64,000 nucleotides of DNA from Diadophis punctatus similis (taxonomy: Eukaryota; Chordata; Lepidosauria; Squamata; Dipsadidae). This document shows, piece by piece, positions 1 to 12,300 of the stretch. The notes under the pieces were generated by a model that was not told where the DNA came from, ran no database searches, and worked only from the letters and a program-made list of their open reading frames with translations. A program made the position numbers and the translations under genes. Position 1 is the first letter of the stretch. Each line of letters begins with the position of its first letter. The DNA lies in the NCBI GenBank assembly GCA_023053685.1, contig JALIGW010000002.1:43468720-43532719 (forward strand), given 5' to 3'.

Positions 1-173
1 CTTCTTCCAATAAGAGAAGGAAGATTGGTCCATTGCATTCTATGCTAGTAAATTACTTTAAAAAGATGACATACAGTTGTTTAAGTTGATACTAATGCAT
101 CATTATCAACTTGTGAAAAGTTTATGCTTAAAGAATAGGCTTATTGATTTTCTGAAACAACAAACGAGATTTT

Positions 174-237
174 GAGTATGTATGTATGTATGTATGTATA
201 TATGCATGCATGCATGCATGCATGTATGTATGTATGT
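174..237. repeat. (TATG)n / (CATG)n microsatellite
   Basis: A compound tetranucleotide tract: GTAT units, then about five CATG units, then TATG units again. The self-complementary CATG core makes short reading frames on both strands; neither is a gene. Confidence 0.9.
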
Positions 238-1690
238 AAAAAGTAACAGCAGATCATTGAGGACAAAACTAGGAGATACATTAATTTTAAAGGGGAAATA
301 TTGTAGTTCAACAGTATTTGTTTTTCAAAAGAGGACAAAAAACACAAAGAATTATCAAAGTAAAATTTCACAAAGGTTGAAATATGTTATGAATGCAGGT
401 GGTGCCTCATACTGGGATTATACAGTAGAAAGAAGCAAATTTAATCTATACATATATATGACTTTTAAATCTATTTCTATTCTTGTACATATAATATATT
501 TCTTTGTATTTCAGGTTGGAGATCAGAATTTCATTCAGATTCAACAACTCAGATATAAGAAGTACAAAGTAAGATTTCTTTTCTTCCTTCAGTCTTTTGA
601 GTGCATTTATAATCTTATTTGTATTGTTCTGTATAACCTTGCTAGAGTCATATTAAGATACTGAAATATGCAGTTTAAACAAAGAATGGGAATGTACATT
701 ATTTTGTTTCATCTAGCTTCTGTGCATATATTTCTATAAATTACTCTTGGTATTTTTGTATTTATTTCAAATTCTAGAATTGCTCGCATACATATACCCT
801 CAAATTGGTCTTTCTTTAGTTAGCTTATCTCCTCTGATTATTTTTGAAAATCTATTTTTTTAAATAAAATCTCTTCAGAACTCTTTCTCATACATTACAA
901 TTTTTAAAAGAGTGAGAGAGGATGTGATTTCTTTTGGTATAATGTCCTTCATATGGTGTATCAATGAGTACAGAAGTAGCAGTAAGAGACAGCGATAGCA
1001 ACAAAAGTCTTCCTTGGGTAGCTGAGGTGACTTTGTTCACAAACTGAGACAAGAATGTCTGGAAAAGGGAGCAAAACCACAGGACAAAAATGTTAAAATG
1101 CCAAATAAAAAGGATACATGTGTTTTTCTTCTCCTGAATTAATACAATGCAAAAGTGCATAAAATGAGAGAATCTAAGGAAAATCTGAAAGGGAAATGTA
1201 ATAAAGTTTGAAAGCTGGGAAAACCTGTCTGTCTGTCTGTCTGTCTGTCTGTGTGTCATCTCTGAGCATGTGTGTGTGTCATCTCTCAAGCACTGATTGG
1301 CAAAAGAAACCTAAGTATTTTTCCAGCTTTGATGTGCTGAAAGATTCTTCAAGGGTTCCTTATAAAGGCCTCTATTTGCAAAGAATTTTAGGACTTGGTG
1401 GGAAGTTTCTTGCCCCCACTCTGTAGGGAAGACAGTTTTATTAGATCCTGTTCAGAATATAAGACAATTTACTCTTTGGTTTCTTTTTTTTAGGCCATTG
1501 GTAAGCAGCATATTGCCACCCTGGTGTTACTGAACCTCAATTCCTGTCATTCCTTTCATTGGCCATGTTGCTATAACTAATAGCAACTGAACATCCACAT
1601 CCAAATAGCCTCAGGTTGCCTTTCCCTGCTCAAGGCAAAAGAAAGGAGCCAGCTTAGCCTGATATTTCAATCAACTTGCCATTGGAGTTA
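238..1690. other. Intergenic, no gene seen
   Basis: AT-rich sequence with a (CTGT)n tract at about 1,225-1,252. Open frames here are short and have no recognisable family or splice structure. Confidence 0.6.
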
Positions 1691-1704
1691 ACTTGCTCTT
1701 AGAG

Positions 1705-1898
1705 TGTTAATAGCAATAGCAATCGCACTTAGATTTTTTTTTACCGCTTCACAGTGCTTTACAGCCCTCTCTAAGCAGTTTACAGTGTCAGTATGTTGCT
1801 CCCAACAATCTGTGTCCTCATTTTACCAACCTCAGAAGAATGAAAGGCTGAGTGAACCTTGAGCCAGTCAGGATCGAACTGCCAGCAGTCAGCAGAGT
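1705..1898 (-). repeat. tRNA-derived SINE, minus strand, 5' truncated
   Basis: Read on the minus strand this is the same repeat as the copy at 11,470-11,705. It includes the shared blocks for 'accttctgaggttggtaaaatgagg', 'ttgggagcaacatactga' and 'cttagagagggctgtaaagcact', then an A-run and a short TAGCAATAGCAAT tail. The tRNA-like head is missing; its place is taken by a TTAGGG-like array. Confidence 0.75.
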
Positions 1899-1922
1899 TA
1901 GGGTTAGGGTTAGGCTTAGGCA
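1898..1922 (+). repeat. Short TTAGGG-like array
   Basis: Three TTAGGG-type units and one TTAGGC variant lie immediately next to the truncated end of the minus-strand SINE. This is too short for a classic interstitial telomere block. Confidence 0.6.
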
Positions 1923-1929
1923 ATTGAGT

Positions 1930-2840
1930 TACCATATATAAAAAGAGTTGGAGGAACATTCCCAGTTCCCATAGATGGAAGCTGCCCTTCTCATCCCCCT
2001 AAGTGACCATGGATCATATAAATAAGATGGTTTAGAGACAGGCTGTCTGGTGAAGCCCTTTTTTCTTTCTAAGAATCCTCCAAGAAGAGGTTTATAGGGA
2101 ATCAGAATTAGAACTGTTTGGGACTAATTCAAACCTACCCGGATAATTGACTGTAAACCCTGCTAAGTAGATCAGTCAGAAAATCAACTTTACAAGATAT
2201 ATACAGCTACTTTTATGAGGATTGATCATAATAATGAATCTTGCAAATGTGGTGATTCTGTATCTTGTCCACCTTCTAATAGTTCAGTTAATTAGAGAGA
2301 CATCTGCCTGAGCCACTTCCATATGTTATCTCATTGTTTTGGACTTTTTAAAAATGCTTGAGCCCTTTTTGCCTAATAATGATTCTTGTATATTTTTGTC
2401 AAGATCATTTTCCTTACTCTCTACACTGACTGGGTCAGTTAGCTGAATTATGGAATATGATCCATGAATCATTTATGCAAATAATATAAACCTAGCTATA
2501 CTTTGCTTAGATTGTTTAGAATAGCTTTGGGAATCTTTCTGGATAAAGAGCATATTTTTAAACAGCTTGCACTAATATACAGTAATTAAGTACACTGACT
2601 TAGAGGTTATAATGCTTCTAATGGACTGGCCTAGGTATCCGCCACCTGAGGCAGCCTATTTCAATAGGTTAGGGCAGATCCTCGGCACTGAAACACACCT
2701 ATCACTTTTTGAGTTGATTATGTCTACTTCCTGTGATGGAGTTCACCTCAAATGGTAGCTCACCTTTGCTTTGGTCAATTTGTTCTCCAGTGTATATTGT
2801 ATTATACTGCATAGCTCATATCTTTGAGACCGCCTTCTGC
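1930..2840. other. Intergenic, no gene seen
   Basis: Unique-looking AT-rich sequence. I see no coding, RNA or repeat signature. Confidence 0.5.
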
Positions 2841-2849
2841 CACACAGCT

Positions 2850-3212
2850 CCCAGCGATCGATGAGATCCCACAGAGTTGGCCTCCTCTGGGTCCCGTCAG
2901 CTAAACAGTGCTGGCTGGCGGGCCCGCGGGGGAGGGCCTTCTCTGTGGCTGCCCCGGCTCTCTGGAACCAGCTACCTCCGGAGATATGGACTGCCCCCAC
3001 CCTATTGGCCTTCCGAAAAGCAGTTAAGACCAGGCTCTTCCGGCAGGCTTGAGGCCGTTGATCTTGCGACTGTAATTGGCGAGATCCGGCCACGAAAGGA
3101 AATGCATGGGTTTTTTAATTGTTTTATTTGTTTCAATGTTTTTATGCTTTTATATTTGCAAATATTGTTAAGCCACCCAGCGTCCTTTGGGAGTTGGGTG
3201 GCATACAAATGC
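2850..3212 (+). mobile_element. CR1/L2-clade LINE 3' end (C-terminal RT codons and 3' UTR)
   Basis: The plus-strand frame at 2,861-3,049 reads RGRAFSVAAPALWNQLPPE, then LAFRKAVKTRLFRQA and a stop. This is the typical C-terminus of a squamate CR1/L2-clade LINE ORF2. A short 3' UTR follows, with 'gccacccagcgtcctttgggagttgggtgg', and it ends in an (AAAT)n tail. The same end occurs at 14.1 and 27.8 kb (minus) and 56.2 kb (plus). The element is heavily 5'-truncated and non-functional. Confidence 0.85.
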
Positions 3213-3215
3213 AAA

Positions 3216-3286
<71 letters not shown>

Positions 3287-3288
3287 AA
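3213..3288 (+). repeat. (AAAT)19 microsatellite at a LINE tail
   Basis: About 19 uninterrupted AAAT units directly follow the LINE 3' UTR, so this is an expanded LINE tail. Confidence 0.9.
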
Positions 3289-5538
3289 TGCCTACTGTAC
3301 TTTCTTCCTTATCTCCAGTCAAAAGTCCTGAAATGGGAACACATTAAAAATAGAATCACTATGCAGTAAAGAAAAGATTCAAGAAATGTACATGCTTTAA
3401 AGCAGAAGAAAACCACCAAAGGACAAAAATAACAATACACTTTCACAAATATTTAAATGGATTGCGGAAAAAGTCTACATTAACAGGCTTCCTAAGAAGC
3501 CTATTAATGCATTTTATCAATATTATCCACTCTTGTGAGATGAGATTTATGCTGCAATGGAGCATTTTCTGAAAGGAATGAGATTTAATATAACACATAT
3601 AAATCATTATGTTAAAAAGAGTAAATAAGAGTGTTAACTTATTTTGTTATTTAAAATTAAATATATTTATAGTTGGAGAGAAGTCTGACTCGTTTCCTTT
3701 TCTAAAAAATCATATATATGGATTCAAAATATGATTATTGTATTTCTAAATAATATGTTTGAAAAGGGGAAAATTAAATAATATAAAAAGAACTAATAAA
3801 ATTTGTGCCATTTTGCATTCCTATCATAATCTTAGTAAAGTGAATGAAATAATTTGTTCCATTTTGTCACTCTTATTATAATATTCATCACTGGAATGTG
3901 GTGTCAAGAAGCGTTTAGACTGCATTCCATATTTTACGAATTAAAATACTCTGTCATAAAGTCTCAACCTTTTAAATATTCTGGTTTTTTTCCTTTCAGT
4001 ATTTGGAGATTTCTCTTTTGGTTGAAAATGCATTGCATTACTAAGCACAAAATAATCTGATGAGGATTTCTTATTACATAATTCAAGTGCAGAAAAAACA
4101 ATTAGTAGAATCAATCATTTTTTATTCTGCCCCATTATTTAAGGTAAAATTATACAAGTGCCAATCTTTGTGATAATGACCCTAATGGTTATTTTTTTTT
4201 TACTTGAAAGGTCATTCAAATTTTGTTCTACTTTTTGGGGGGGTATGTAATTTAAAATCAGGTCCTTTTCTACTTGATATTTCTGTGTGCACAAATTTGG
4301 AAGATGTGCAAACAGATTTGTTTGGGGGACATTTCTGATGAACCTCGAAGGTAAGATGGGAAAGAACAGAGTACTTAAAGACACACTGAAATATCAATTA
4401 CCTTATATTGGAATAACATGCTCAGGTTAGTGCAATAAATGGTGATATTGCTGATTGTACATTATGGTTAGAAATAATATGTAGATTCGGGATTCTATTT
4501 TTAGATAAACACACTGAAGTTACCATGTAATTGTACAGACTGAGCCCTGGTCCTCTTTAATTATAGAAGAGAATGAAGGAATGCAATATTAAACTCTGCA
4601 GATAGCAAGCAGAGTGAAAATCTGGATTAGTCAAGCATGGTATTCTGCATATTCTGGAGCCTGAGTTCTTTTTGTCGTTGCTAGTCCTAAAAGGCATTAT
4701 GGTTTTTTTTTTCCCTTCTGCACTGTCAGATTTAGCAGCTATATTTTAAAAAGAAATTCTGAGTTAGGAAACTTACTTTCTACATTCAGATTCCATCTCA
4801 CCATTTATTCCATTCCACACAAGCCTGACCTGGAAAAAATATTTCCTTTGAAAAACTGACTGAGTTCCAACTTTATGTTAAATCACTATTTTCTTAAGCA
4901 GGGTTAAAGGGTCTACATTCAATTTGATATACAATACACTAAGATAGAAACCATAATTTACGAACCGCAATGCTTGAATTTCTACAAGCTACAGCAAAGC
5001 AAAGAAACCACATTATGCTGCAGCACCATGTGTGACCAGGTCAATGGTAGGAATTCTTAAATTTAATCAACCTTAAATATTCCATCATTATTCTAAAACA
5101 GAAATAGGTTGACAAGTAATGGGATTCAATATGAATAATGCTAGAATTAAAGTTAGAATATTTGTCCAAATTGTATGGAATATTGAATGATTTTATCTTC
5201 ATTATAATTTGTGAGGTTTTAACCAAGTATATGAATATAATTTCACTGAATATATTAATTGCTCTAATTCAATAATCTAAAGTGCTAACATTGATCATGT
5301 ATGCAGAGGAAGATGTAAATTGAGTTACTGCTGATCATACACTTGTTAACAAGGTTGCAAAAAGCTTATGGGTACATAAAACGTATTACAAGCATACAAA
5401 ATGTATACATTTGTATGGCCTGTGACATAATTTATCATGATTATCTCAATTATATAAATATGTCTTCCAAACTGTCCATAAGGAAATTACTAAGACTTTT
5501 GTTCATAATTTCTGCTAACAGAAATTAGCAAAGTAAAA
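3289..5538. other. Intergenic, no gene seen
   Basis: AT-rich sequence with no recognisable element; frames are below 81 codons and look random. Confidence 0.5.
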
Positions 5539-5546
5539 TATGTTGT

Positions 5547-5865
5547 CAGGGGTGAAATCCAGCAGGTTCTAATAGGTTCTGGAGAACCGGTAGTGGAAAT
5601 TTTGAGTAGTTTGGTCTGGCTGGCCCCAGAGTGGGGTGGGAATGGAGATTTTGCAGTATCCTTCCCCCAGGAGTGGGAAGGGAATGGGGATTTTGCAGTA
5701 TCTTTCCCCTGGAGTGAGGTGGGAATGGAGATTTGCAGTATCCTTCCCCTGGAGTGGGGTGGGAATGGAGATTTTGCAGTATCCTTCCCCTGTCACGCCC
5801 ACCAAGCCACGCCCACCAAGCCACGCCCACAGAACCGGTAGTAAAAAAATTGGATTTCACCACTG
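5547..5865 (+). mobile_element. hAT-type non-autonomous element with internal minisatellite
   Basis: The ends CAGGGGTGAAATCC and (reverse complement) CAGTGGTGAAATCC are inverted repeats. Both sides touch the 7-base direct repeat ATGTTGT (5,540-5,546 and 5,866-5,872). Second inverted motifs (GAGAACCGGTAGT near 5,582 and AGAACCGGTAGT near 5,831) lie just inside. The centre is a four-unit minisatellite. It encodes no transposase. End type and target duplication suggest the hAT superfamily. Confidence 0.75.
5629..5793 (+). repeat. Four-unit minisatellite of about 41 bp
   Basis: Units of the form GGAGTGGGGTGGGAATGG, then AGATTTTGCAGTATCCTTCCCCT, repeat four times with small substitutions and one single-base deletion. 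The units cause repetitive reading frames on both strands that are not genes. Confidence 0.85.
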
Positions 5866-5872
5866 ATGTTGT

Positions 5873-8800
5873 TGCATATATTTTTCCTGCATATTGTAAG
5901 AAATTAGGTTGCCAGTTTTATAGGTTGCAATGAGCTTTTTTTTCATGAGTTCATGCAAATTATCAATTTTCTAGTGCTGGGCAATCAGTATCCTGGGGAT
6001 TTTTCAAATGTATCATCTTACAGGTGATGCCAAGTGTTGTCCATACCAGCATTGGCAAACAATTGGAAAGGATACTGAAAAAAATCCATACGCAATCTAC
6101 CTCTGTGTCATAATTTTGCCCTTCATGCACGCTTGATTGTAGGAGTGTCAGATTCAAATGGAATTTTTTCTTGCTTTTGAGGATGAATAATTACAATGTC
6201 AGGCCTTTACAGGATTTACTGATTTATGCTATAATTGAAGTGAAGGTGTGAGAGTTAATTCTCACAAAGAGAAAAACAATCTTTTATCAGATCTGATTTT
6301 TCCCCAAAACAAGAGATAGTTGGAAATTAGGCTTCCTGCCTCCACTTACTCCATTGCTGTAATGGTATGCAAAAATGACCTTGGGAGACAGGGACACTGC
6401 CTGGGGAATGGTCAGATAAGAGACATCATAGTCCACAGTTGAATAGAGACTGGAGTAAGAGGCTTCCCTAATTTCTCAAGGGGTGGGGGTGGGGAAGAAT
6501 TGTACATTCAGACTTGAAATATTCTGTTAATGTAACCTTATAATGAAGTAAAAGAGCTCTACAGCCTCCATAAACACATGTACGTAATGAAAGAAACACA
6601 TCCTTTCTGAGCTTGCTATTAGGTAAGAAAGAATGAATGAAGAATGAAGATTCCTCTAAGAATGAGGCAAGGGGAGATGCTGTGAGATTTACATTTTGCA
6701 CAGAGGGAATAATTTGATACCAAATCTTGCCATTATCTATGTGAAACAAGGGAAACTTGGCCTGTCTAGAAGTTCATTGCATAGCTTGGCCAAGAGAAAG
6801 AGATAAAGTATGAGCTTTGATTTTACTATAAATAGGAGTGGGTTTTGATACACATTTTCCATACATAGGGATTGTTTTTATAATGTCTTTGTTGCTTTTC
6901 TACAATGCTTACTTATCAGAAGTTGCTGGTCTGTAGCATGCAGTTGGTTCAAGCCTGGTCTTGCCAAGGAGAAGTCTGAGCAGAGCTTGCTGTTATCCTT
7001 CATGATATTGCACAACAAAGCAATAATACAAAAGTTTTCACAAATGAGATGTGAAGAAGCAGATATAACAGAGTTGAATTAAAAGATGTTGGAAAAACCT
7101 CTTCTTAACAAACAAACTTTGCATGAGTTTTGTTCTCTGGCTTCATAAAGTAAAGTCATGTGGCTCTAGTATTCAGATACATACAGAATTCCAAGTAAGT
7201 GTAAATGACCTTAACTTTGCTAATTTGTTTTTAATCTACTTGAAAGTTCAAAGTAGTTAACTTTTAGAGAATATGCAGAAAGACATAGTGAATTTTTGGT
7301 GACCAGTCTACTAACAATATACTAGCCAGCCAACAACATATAGAAAGGTCAATTTTCCTAATGGTTATAAATGTTTATCTCAAAAGAACTAGCCCCTGGA
7401 TATAACATTGCAAAAGAGCTTAACATATAAATATTTCTTGATGAGTTAACAAGATCTCACCAGCTTTTGACCACTTTTCCAAATTACCGTGTGATCTAGA
7501 CTGTTAGCCACTATCAGAATATAGGGATCATCCCAGAATGGTTTTCACATTTCCTACAGCAACATCTGGCTTCCTCTTGATGGTGATTGTTTCTTCTGGA
7601 TTTGAATCATCCAGCAAAGTCACATAGCACTATTAGGGATGCTTAAATTTAGACCTCTGCATTGAAAAGGGTGTTTGCCTTCATAGACTATATTGGACCT
7701 TCTCACCATATGTTCTTATGATCTAAAAGTGGGGACAATGGCTTTCCACTTAATACTCCTCCCTCCCTCAAATTGGGATCCAGAACAGTGAATATGACCT
7801 TTAGCCTTTTTCATTTTCCATGTGATTGGTGGAATCAGTCAACAGGGAGAACATGCCTGGAGCTAGTAGAAATGGTACCACTTGTCCCATCCATGGAATT
7901 ACAACTGTGTACTATGGGATATCCAAACATTCTACTTTAGCCAACTTTGTTCTCTTTTCTGTTTTTCTAGGAAACCTTTAATGGCTCAGTATCATGCCCA
8001 AGGACATTTGGCAAGATCCCTGACAGAAATATGTTCTGGCAAACTCTGTTCCCATGACATTGCCTTCATCTGATCCCAGACAAGAGTTTTCTTTATATTA
8101 TCCTCGGATATACTTGTGTTAATCTGTTTTTCCCCTTATTCCAACATGGCAAGGCAGCCGTAATTTATATACACTCTATTAAAGTTTTTCACCCTATGTC
8201 TGACAGCAGCTGGGAACAGAGACATTAGAGTAGGACAGGAATTGACAAGGAGAACAGCAAATTTTATGCCAGTATAGTTTTCTGATACCTAAAAGGCAGG
8301 TGAAAAACAGAGGGAACAGTCCCAAATGCAGATTTGGCTAAGACTCTGTTTCTCTGTGAGCATGCATGTTCCCAAATTTTACTAACACTGAACATATTGG
8401 GCTGGGAAGAGAGAGAACATTTAGGTGGACAAAGTAGATCAATGGGCATCTAGTTTGGGCTTGGTAGAAAAATGTGCCCTCATCTTATTGATTAAATATA
8501 AGTTCGTATAGAATGCTAGCTTCTGATACCAAAGTCACCTTGTATGAATCAACTGTGAGCATGTGTAATGGAAATCACTCAAAAACATAAATCAGTAATT
8601 TTATCTATCTTTCTTTGCAAGGGGAATGCAACTTGAAATCACTGAGGATCATGTAGGATTTACTTGATTCCTTGTGGAGTTATAAAATGTGAATGACTAC
8701 AGTATTTAGTCCTTTACGGCTTGTGTACTGATTCTTTTCTCTTGATGCTGTCTTTGCTGTACACATTAGCCCTCTTGATAACTGTTATTCTGGAGTTTAA

Positions 8801-9360
8801 GATGTGTGTAACTCTGCTAAGAGGATTCACTGTCATTGTATGTTAAATACTTTATCCAAGCATTCTGTATGCAGTAAGAGATATCTGTGCTATTGGTCCC
8901 AAGTAACAGCCCTTTAAAAGTAATTTCCTCTAGATGACTCCAAATGAGATGGCAGTCTAAGCTAATCTTTAAATCACATCAACACAGACTTAGTTCCTCA
9001 CTACATCACACTTAATCAATGGGGAAATGCACAGGAGGGACACAGATAGACAAGCGAATGATCAAATGCTTGGATTTCATTAAGCCAAGAAATTGCATGA
9101 AGATGTATTTACAGGTTAACATTTTCAAGGACAATAAAAAACGATTTGCCAACTTACTGTTTAAAAACAGTGGATTTAAGGAGCGTGTGCAGCTACTGTT
9201 GGGCTAGATCTCATTGTTTTTATTTTATTTCAGCATGACATCTGAAAACATCTTGAAAATTAATGTATACATCTACCATAACTTGCATGATCTGTTGAAA
9301 TGTCTGAAAAAGAAAATATTTAAAAAGCAATTTCTTATCAAGGGTGTAAATTATTTACTT
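5873..9360. other. Intergenic, no gene seen
   Basis: No coding frame, RNA gene or clear mobile element. The sequence looks unique and AT-rich. Confidence 0.5.
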
Positions 9361-9409
9361 TTTAAAAATGTTTTTTATTGATTATGTGCCATCAAGACAG
9401 CATTACTTT

Positions 9410-9930
9410 TTAGCAACCATTCAAATATCTTCTCCAAGATGGTGTGTCCACAGACTGACCTTTAGGTCTTCTAACAGTATACCCATCACCACTATAATCA
9501 AGTCCATCCTACCAAAAGACTGCAGAAAAAACAATTGCAACCAGCCTGCCTTCCATAGAAGAACCGAATCTTGTGCCGATCAGAAGGAGGACTGAGAAGA
9601 TATCTGCAGATCTCTCACATCCTGGACATAAACTGTTTCAACTCCTCCCCTCAGGACAGCACTATAGGGCATTGCATGCCCAAACAACTAGACACAGGGA
9701 CAGTTTTTTCCCTTGTGCATCACTCTGTTAATTCTCACAGTGCTGTCTAATGTCTATGTGTATTCACCCATGTAGTATGGCTGTATTATTATCCTTATTA
9801 TCTTCTTTATTCCTATATATATTCACTCCTCTTATTGGTATGATGATGATGATTTTGTCATTTTGAATGTACACTGAGAGCTTTTGCACCAGAGCTAAAT
9901 CCCATGTGTGTCAAATAAAGTATTCAATCA
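9410..9930 (+). mobile_element. LINE 3' end, degenerate
   Basis: From about 9,616 a plus-strand frame reads SHPGHKLFQLLPSGQHYRAL, then TTRHRDSFFP and a stop soon after. This is the C-terminus of a common squamate non-LTR retrotransposon. The 3' UTR contains 'tacactgagagcttttgcacca' and ends near GTGTGTCAAATAAAG. It is 5'-truncated and full of substitutions upstream. The clade is uncertain (CR1-like). Confidence 0.7.
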
Positions 9931-11170
9931 CTTCAGTCACCCCCCCCCTACAGCTGGTCATCCTTTTCTTCTCTTTCCTTCCTTAAAGATCTTTTTATCA
10001 TCAGACAAAAATTATATCCAGAACTGCTCATATCAATTAAAAATAGGTCCTGCCCTTAGACTTAAAACGTTTAAAAGGTGGGGGAAGAGACAGGACAAGC
10101 AAGAAATAAGTCATGAAAAGTGTTGAATTAGTTTGATTAAGCCAGAATGCTTCCACAAATAGAATGCAGTTGATCCACCATGTTGTTCTTCTAGACAATG
10201 AGCAGATACCAGCATATGCTAGACTATAGTAAGTAAACCCACTTTGATGTTGGATGATGGCAGCAAGATTTTGAGTAGTAGAGAGCTACATGTCATGGCC
10301 TGCTGACTCCATCCAGTCCAGATAGCTTTTTAGAATTGGAATGATAAGGTCCATTTTACTCTTCATGTCAGGATACAACTTGTTTTTGTTCCTGGTATCA
10401 CTATTGCTGTTTTTATTGGATCAGCCTGTGATCAATGGTTTTATACAAGATATATATATATACTTGCACATTCTCTTTATTATTTAATGTTATGCTAGAC
10501 ATTGAAATGGCAGAATAATTTTGACATTTCCCTCGTCCCCCATGCACCCACATTCTATGGCCTAAAATCTTTTGCTATCTAAAGACTAATTCCCATTTAT
10601 TTTACATTATATCTGTGCTTCTTTGATTTTATATTGTAAGCTGTCATGAGCTTCAAAGAGCGTGTAAGTCTAATGTGCAGTAAATAAATATTTCATTACT
10701 ATTTTACATCAAAGTATTTTCTTTCCGATGAATGCAAAGAACAGCATGCCCATTATGATTATTCGCAGAACTGATTTTGAAGTTCCTTTATTAAAAAAAG
10801 ATGATGTGGAATTCATTGGAAGTCTCATATTCATATTAATATAGGCTTTTTTCCCCATCTGTGAAAAATCTATTGAATGTTATTTGACCCCTGGTATTTT
10901 ACATCATAATCACATTTCAGAAATTAACCAATGTGACTTGACTTTTTAAATGAGTAGGAATAACAACCAGATTTATATGTATTGGGGCAACGAATAATAT
11001 TGGCTGCATTCCTAAACACTTATATTCATGTGAAATACTTTTCAAGTCAGGGCCAGGAAAAGCAATCAGAAATAGCATTGGCTATATATACATAAATATA
11101 TATGAATATGAACATGAACATGTAATTTATATGTATATTATCTCTTCTCGCTTCAATGGATGGTATGTGT
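9931..11170. other. Intergenic; possible old LINE tail near 10.62-10.70 kb
   Basis: Only weak similarity to a LINE 3' end is visible ('ttgtaagctgtcatgagc', then a short AAATAAATA tail). Nothing else is supported. Confidence 0.4.
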
Positions 11171-11174
11171 CTTC

Positions 11175-12300
11175 CTTAATCTTGTTTTGAGGGTTTGAGA
11201 CTTCTGCATAGTATCCTACCTGTTTCTAGCACTGCACTCTTCTGAACAGAGAGCTCTGATGTTCTTGGAACCCATTGGAGCCACTCTCCCAGCTTAGGAG
11301 TGATTTCCCTGAGTGGTCCTCCCATCACTGCAACCATCTTGGCTTTGCCTTTCCACATTTTCTCTAGTTTCTCCTTCAGGCTGTGATTTTTCTCCAGCCT
11401 CTCATATTGTTTCTTTCTGATGTTGCTAAGATTAGGTACCACTACATATATCATCCCCACTATCTTCTATAGAGCTGAAGTGGTGCAGTGGTTAAAAGCT
11501 GTGACTGCAGGCTGACTGCTAGTTCAGCAGTTCAGCTGTTCAAATCCCACTAGGCTCAAGGTTGACTCAGCCTTCCATCCTTCCGAGGTGGGTAAAATGA
11601 GGACCCAGATTGTTGGGGGCAATATGCTGAACTCTGTAAACCACTTAGAGAGGGCTGTAAAGCACTATGAAGCGGTATATAAGTAAAGTGCTATAAGTGC
11701 TATTATTCTAGCCTGGGTCAACTACCACAATGTTTGGTTGATTGGCTAGTCCTTGCCTGTCCATCTGGATTTGGAAATCTCACAGAATCTTAGCCCTGTT
11801 ATTCTCCATTACCTTTTATAGAATCTCACATCTGGACTTGGGAGAATATAGCCAATACACTGTGCAAATGTTCCTCTGTGCAATGCCAGCTACTTGGTCA
11901 TAGCATTCAGTTTATGCTGATCCCACCTGCATCTTATACCCTGCCATTATATGTTCAACTGTCTCTGAGGCCTCTCTCTGTAGGGTCTGCACCTTGGGTC
12001 CTGCCTAGTGTGGTAAACCCCTGGCTTCTATGAATCTGGTGCTTAATGCCTGTTCCTGTGCTGCTATCAGTAATCCAGTGCTGTCTTGTAATCCAGTACT
12101 TTCCAGTCACAGATAGGATTTCACAGTGTCAACCATCTCAGCTATCTGTCAATGGCACTTCCCATCCAGATTCTTGTTTTGCCATGATATTTCCTTGATG
12201 TTCCTCCCATGAATGTTTGATATTAAGCATTAATACCAGGTCATGTCTTTTCCTCTTGTAAGTTCTGCAGTGTTTGGTAATCATTTCTATAACCAGTGCA
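11175..12300 (-). mobile_element. R4/Dong-like LINE, C-terminal part, minus strand, interrupted by a SINE
   Basis: On the minus strand, 12,000-11,720 encodes with breaks a CxxC...H...C-type motif (KVQTLQREASETVEHIMAGYK) and then DFQIQMDRQGLANQPNIVVVD. After the SINE at 11,470-11,705 the frame resumes as VVVPNLSNIRKKQYERLEK, then KLGEWLQWVPRTSELSVQKSA and GRILCRSLK. This is the conserved C-terminal block of R4/Dong-like (or related) LINEs: 'DVAVP...KEYEKLEKY...LPKLGEWLQ...KTALLGTARILRKVL'. The ORF is broken by substitutions; clade naming is from memory. Confidence 0.7.
11468..11706 (+). repeat. tRNA-derived SINE, full length
   Basis: The head has a Pol III box A-like TGGTGCAGTGGTTAAAAGC and box B-like GTTCAAATCCCAC. 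The body contains 'ggtgggtaaaatgaggacccagattgttggggg', then 'gtaaaccacttagagagggctgtaaagcactatgaagcggtatataag' split over adjoining stretches, ending in AGTGCTATTATT. The body and tail resemble a BovB-type LINE 3' end, as in Sauria-class SINEs; this assignment is from memory. It lies inside the minus-strand R4/Dong-like LINE. Confidence 0.75.

Noticed and set aside
182..664. 160-codon plus-strand frame
   Set aside because: It begins in the (TATG)n microsatellite and continues through AT-rich sequence with no domain or splice signals.
888..1289. 133-codon minus-strand frame
   Set aside because: Starts in the (CTGT)n tract; no recognisable family and poor amino acid composition for a real protein.
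11468..11540. Possible tRNA gene (box A and box B present)
   Set aside because: The tRNA-like head continues directly into a SINE body and lacks a convincing cloverleaf; it is SINE-derived.
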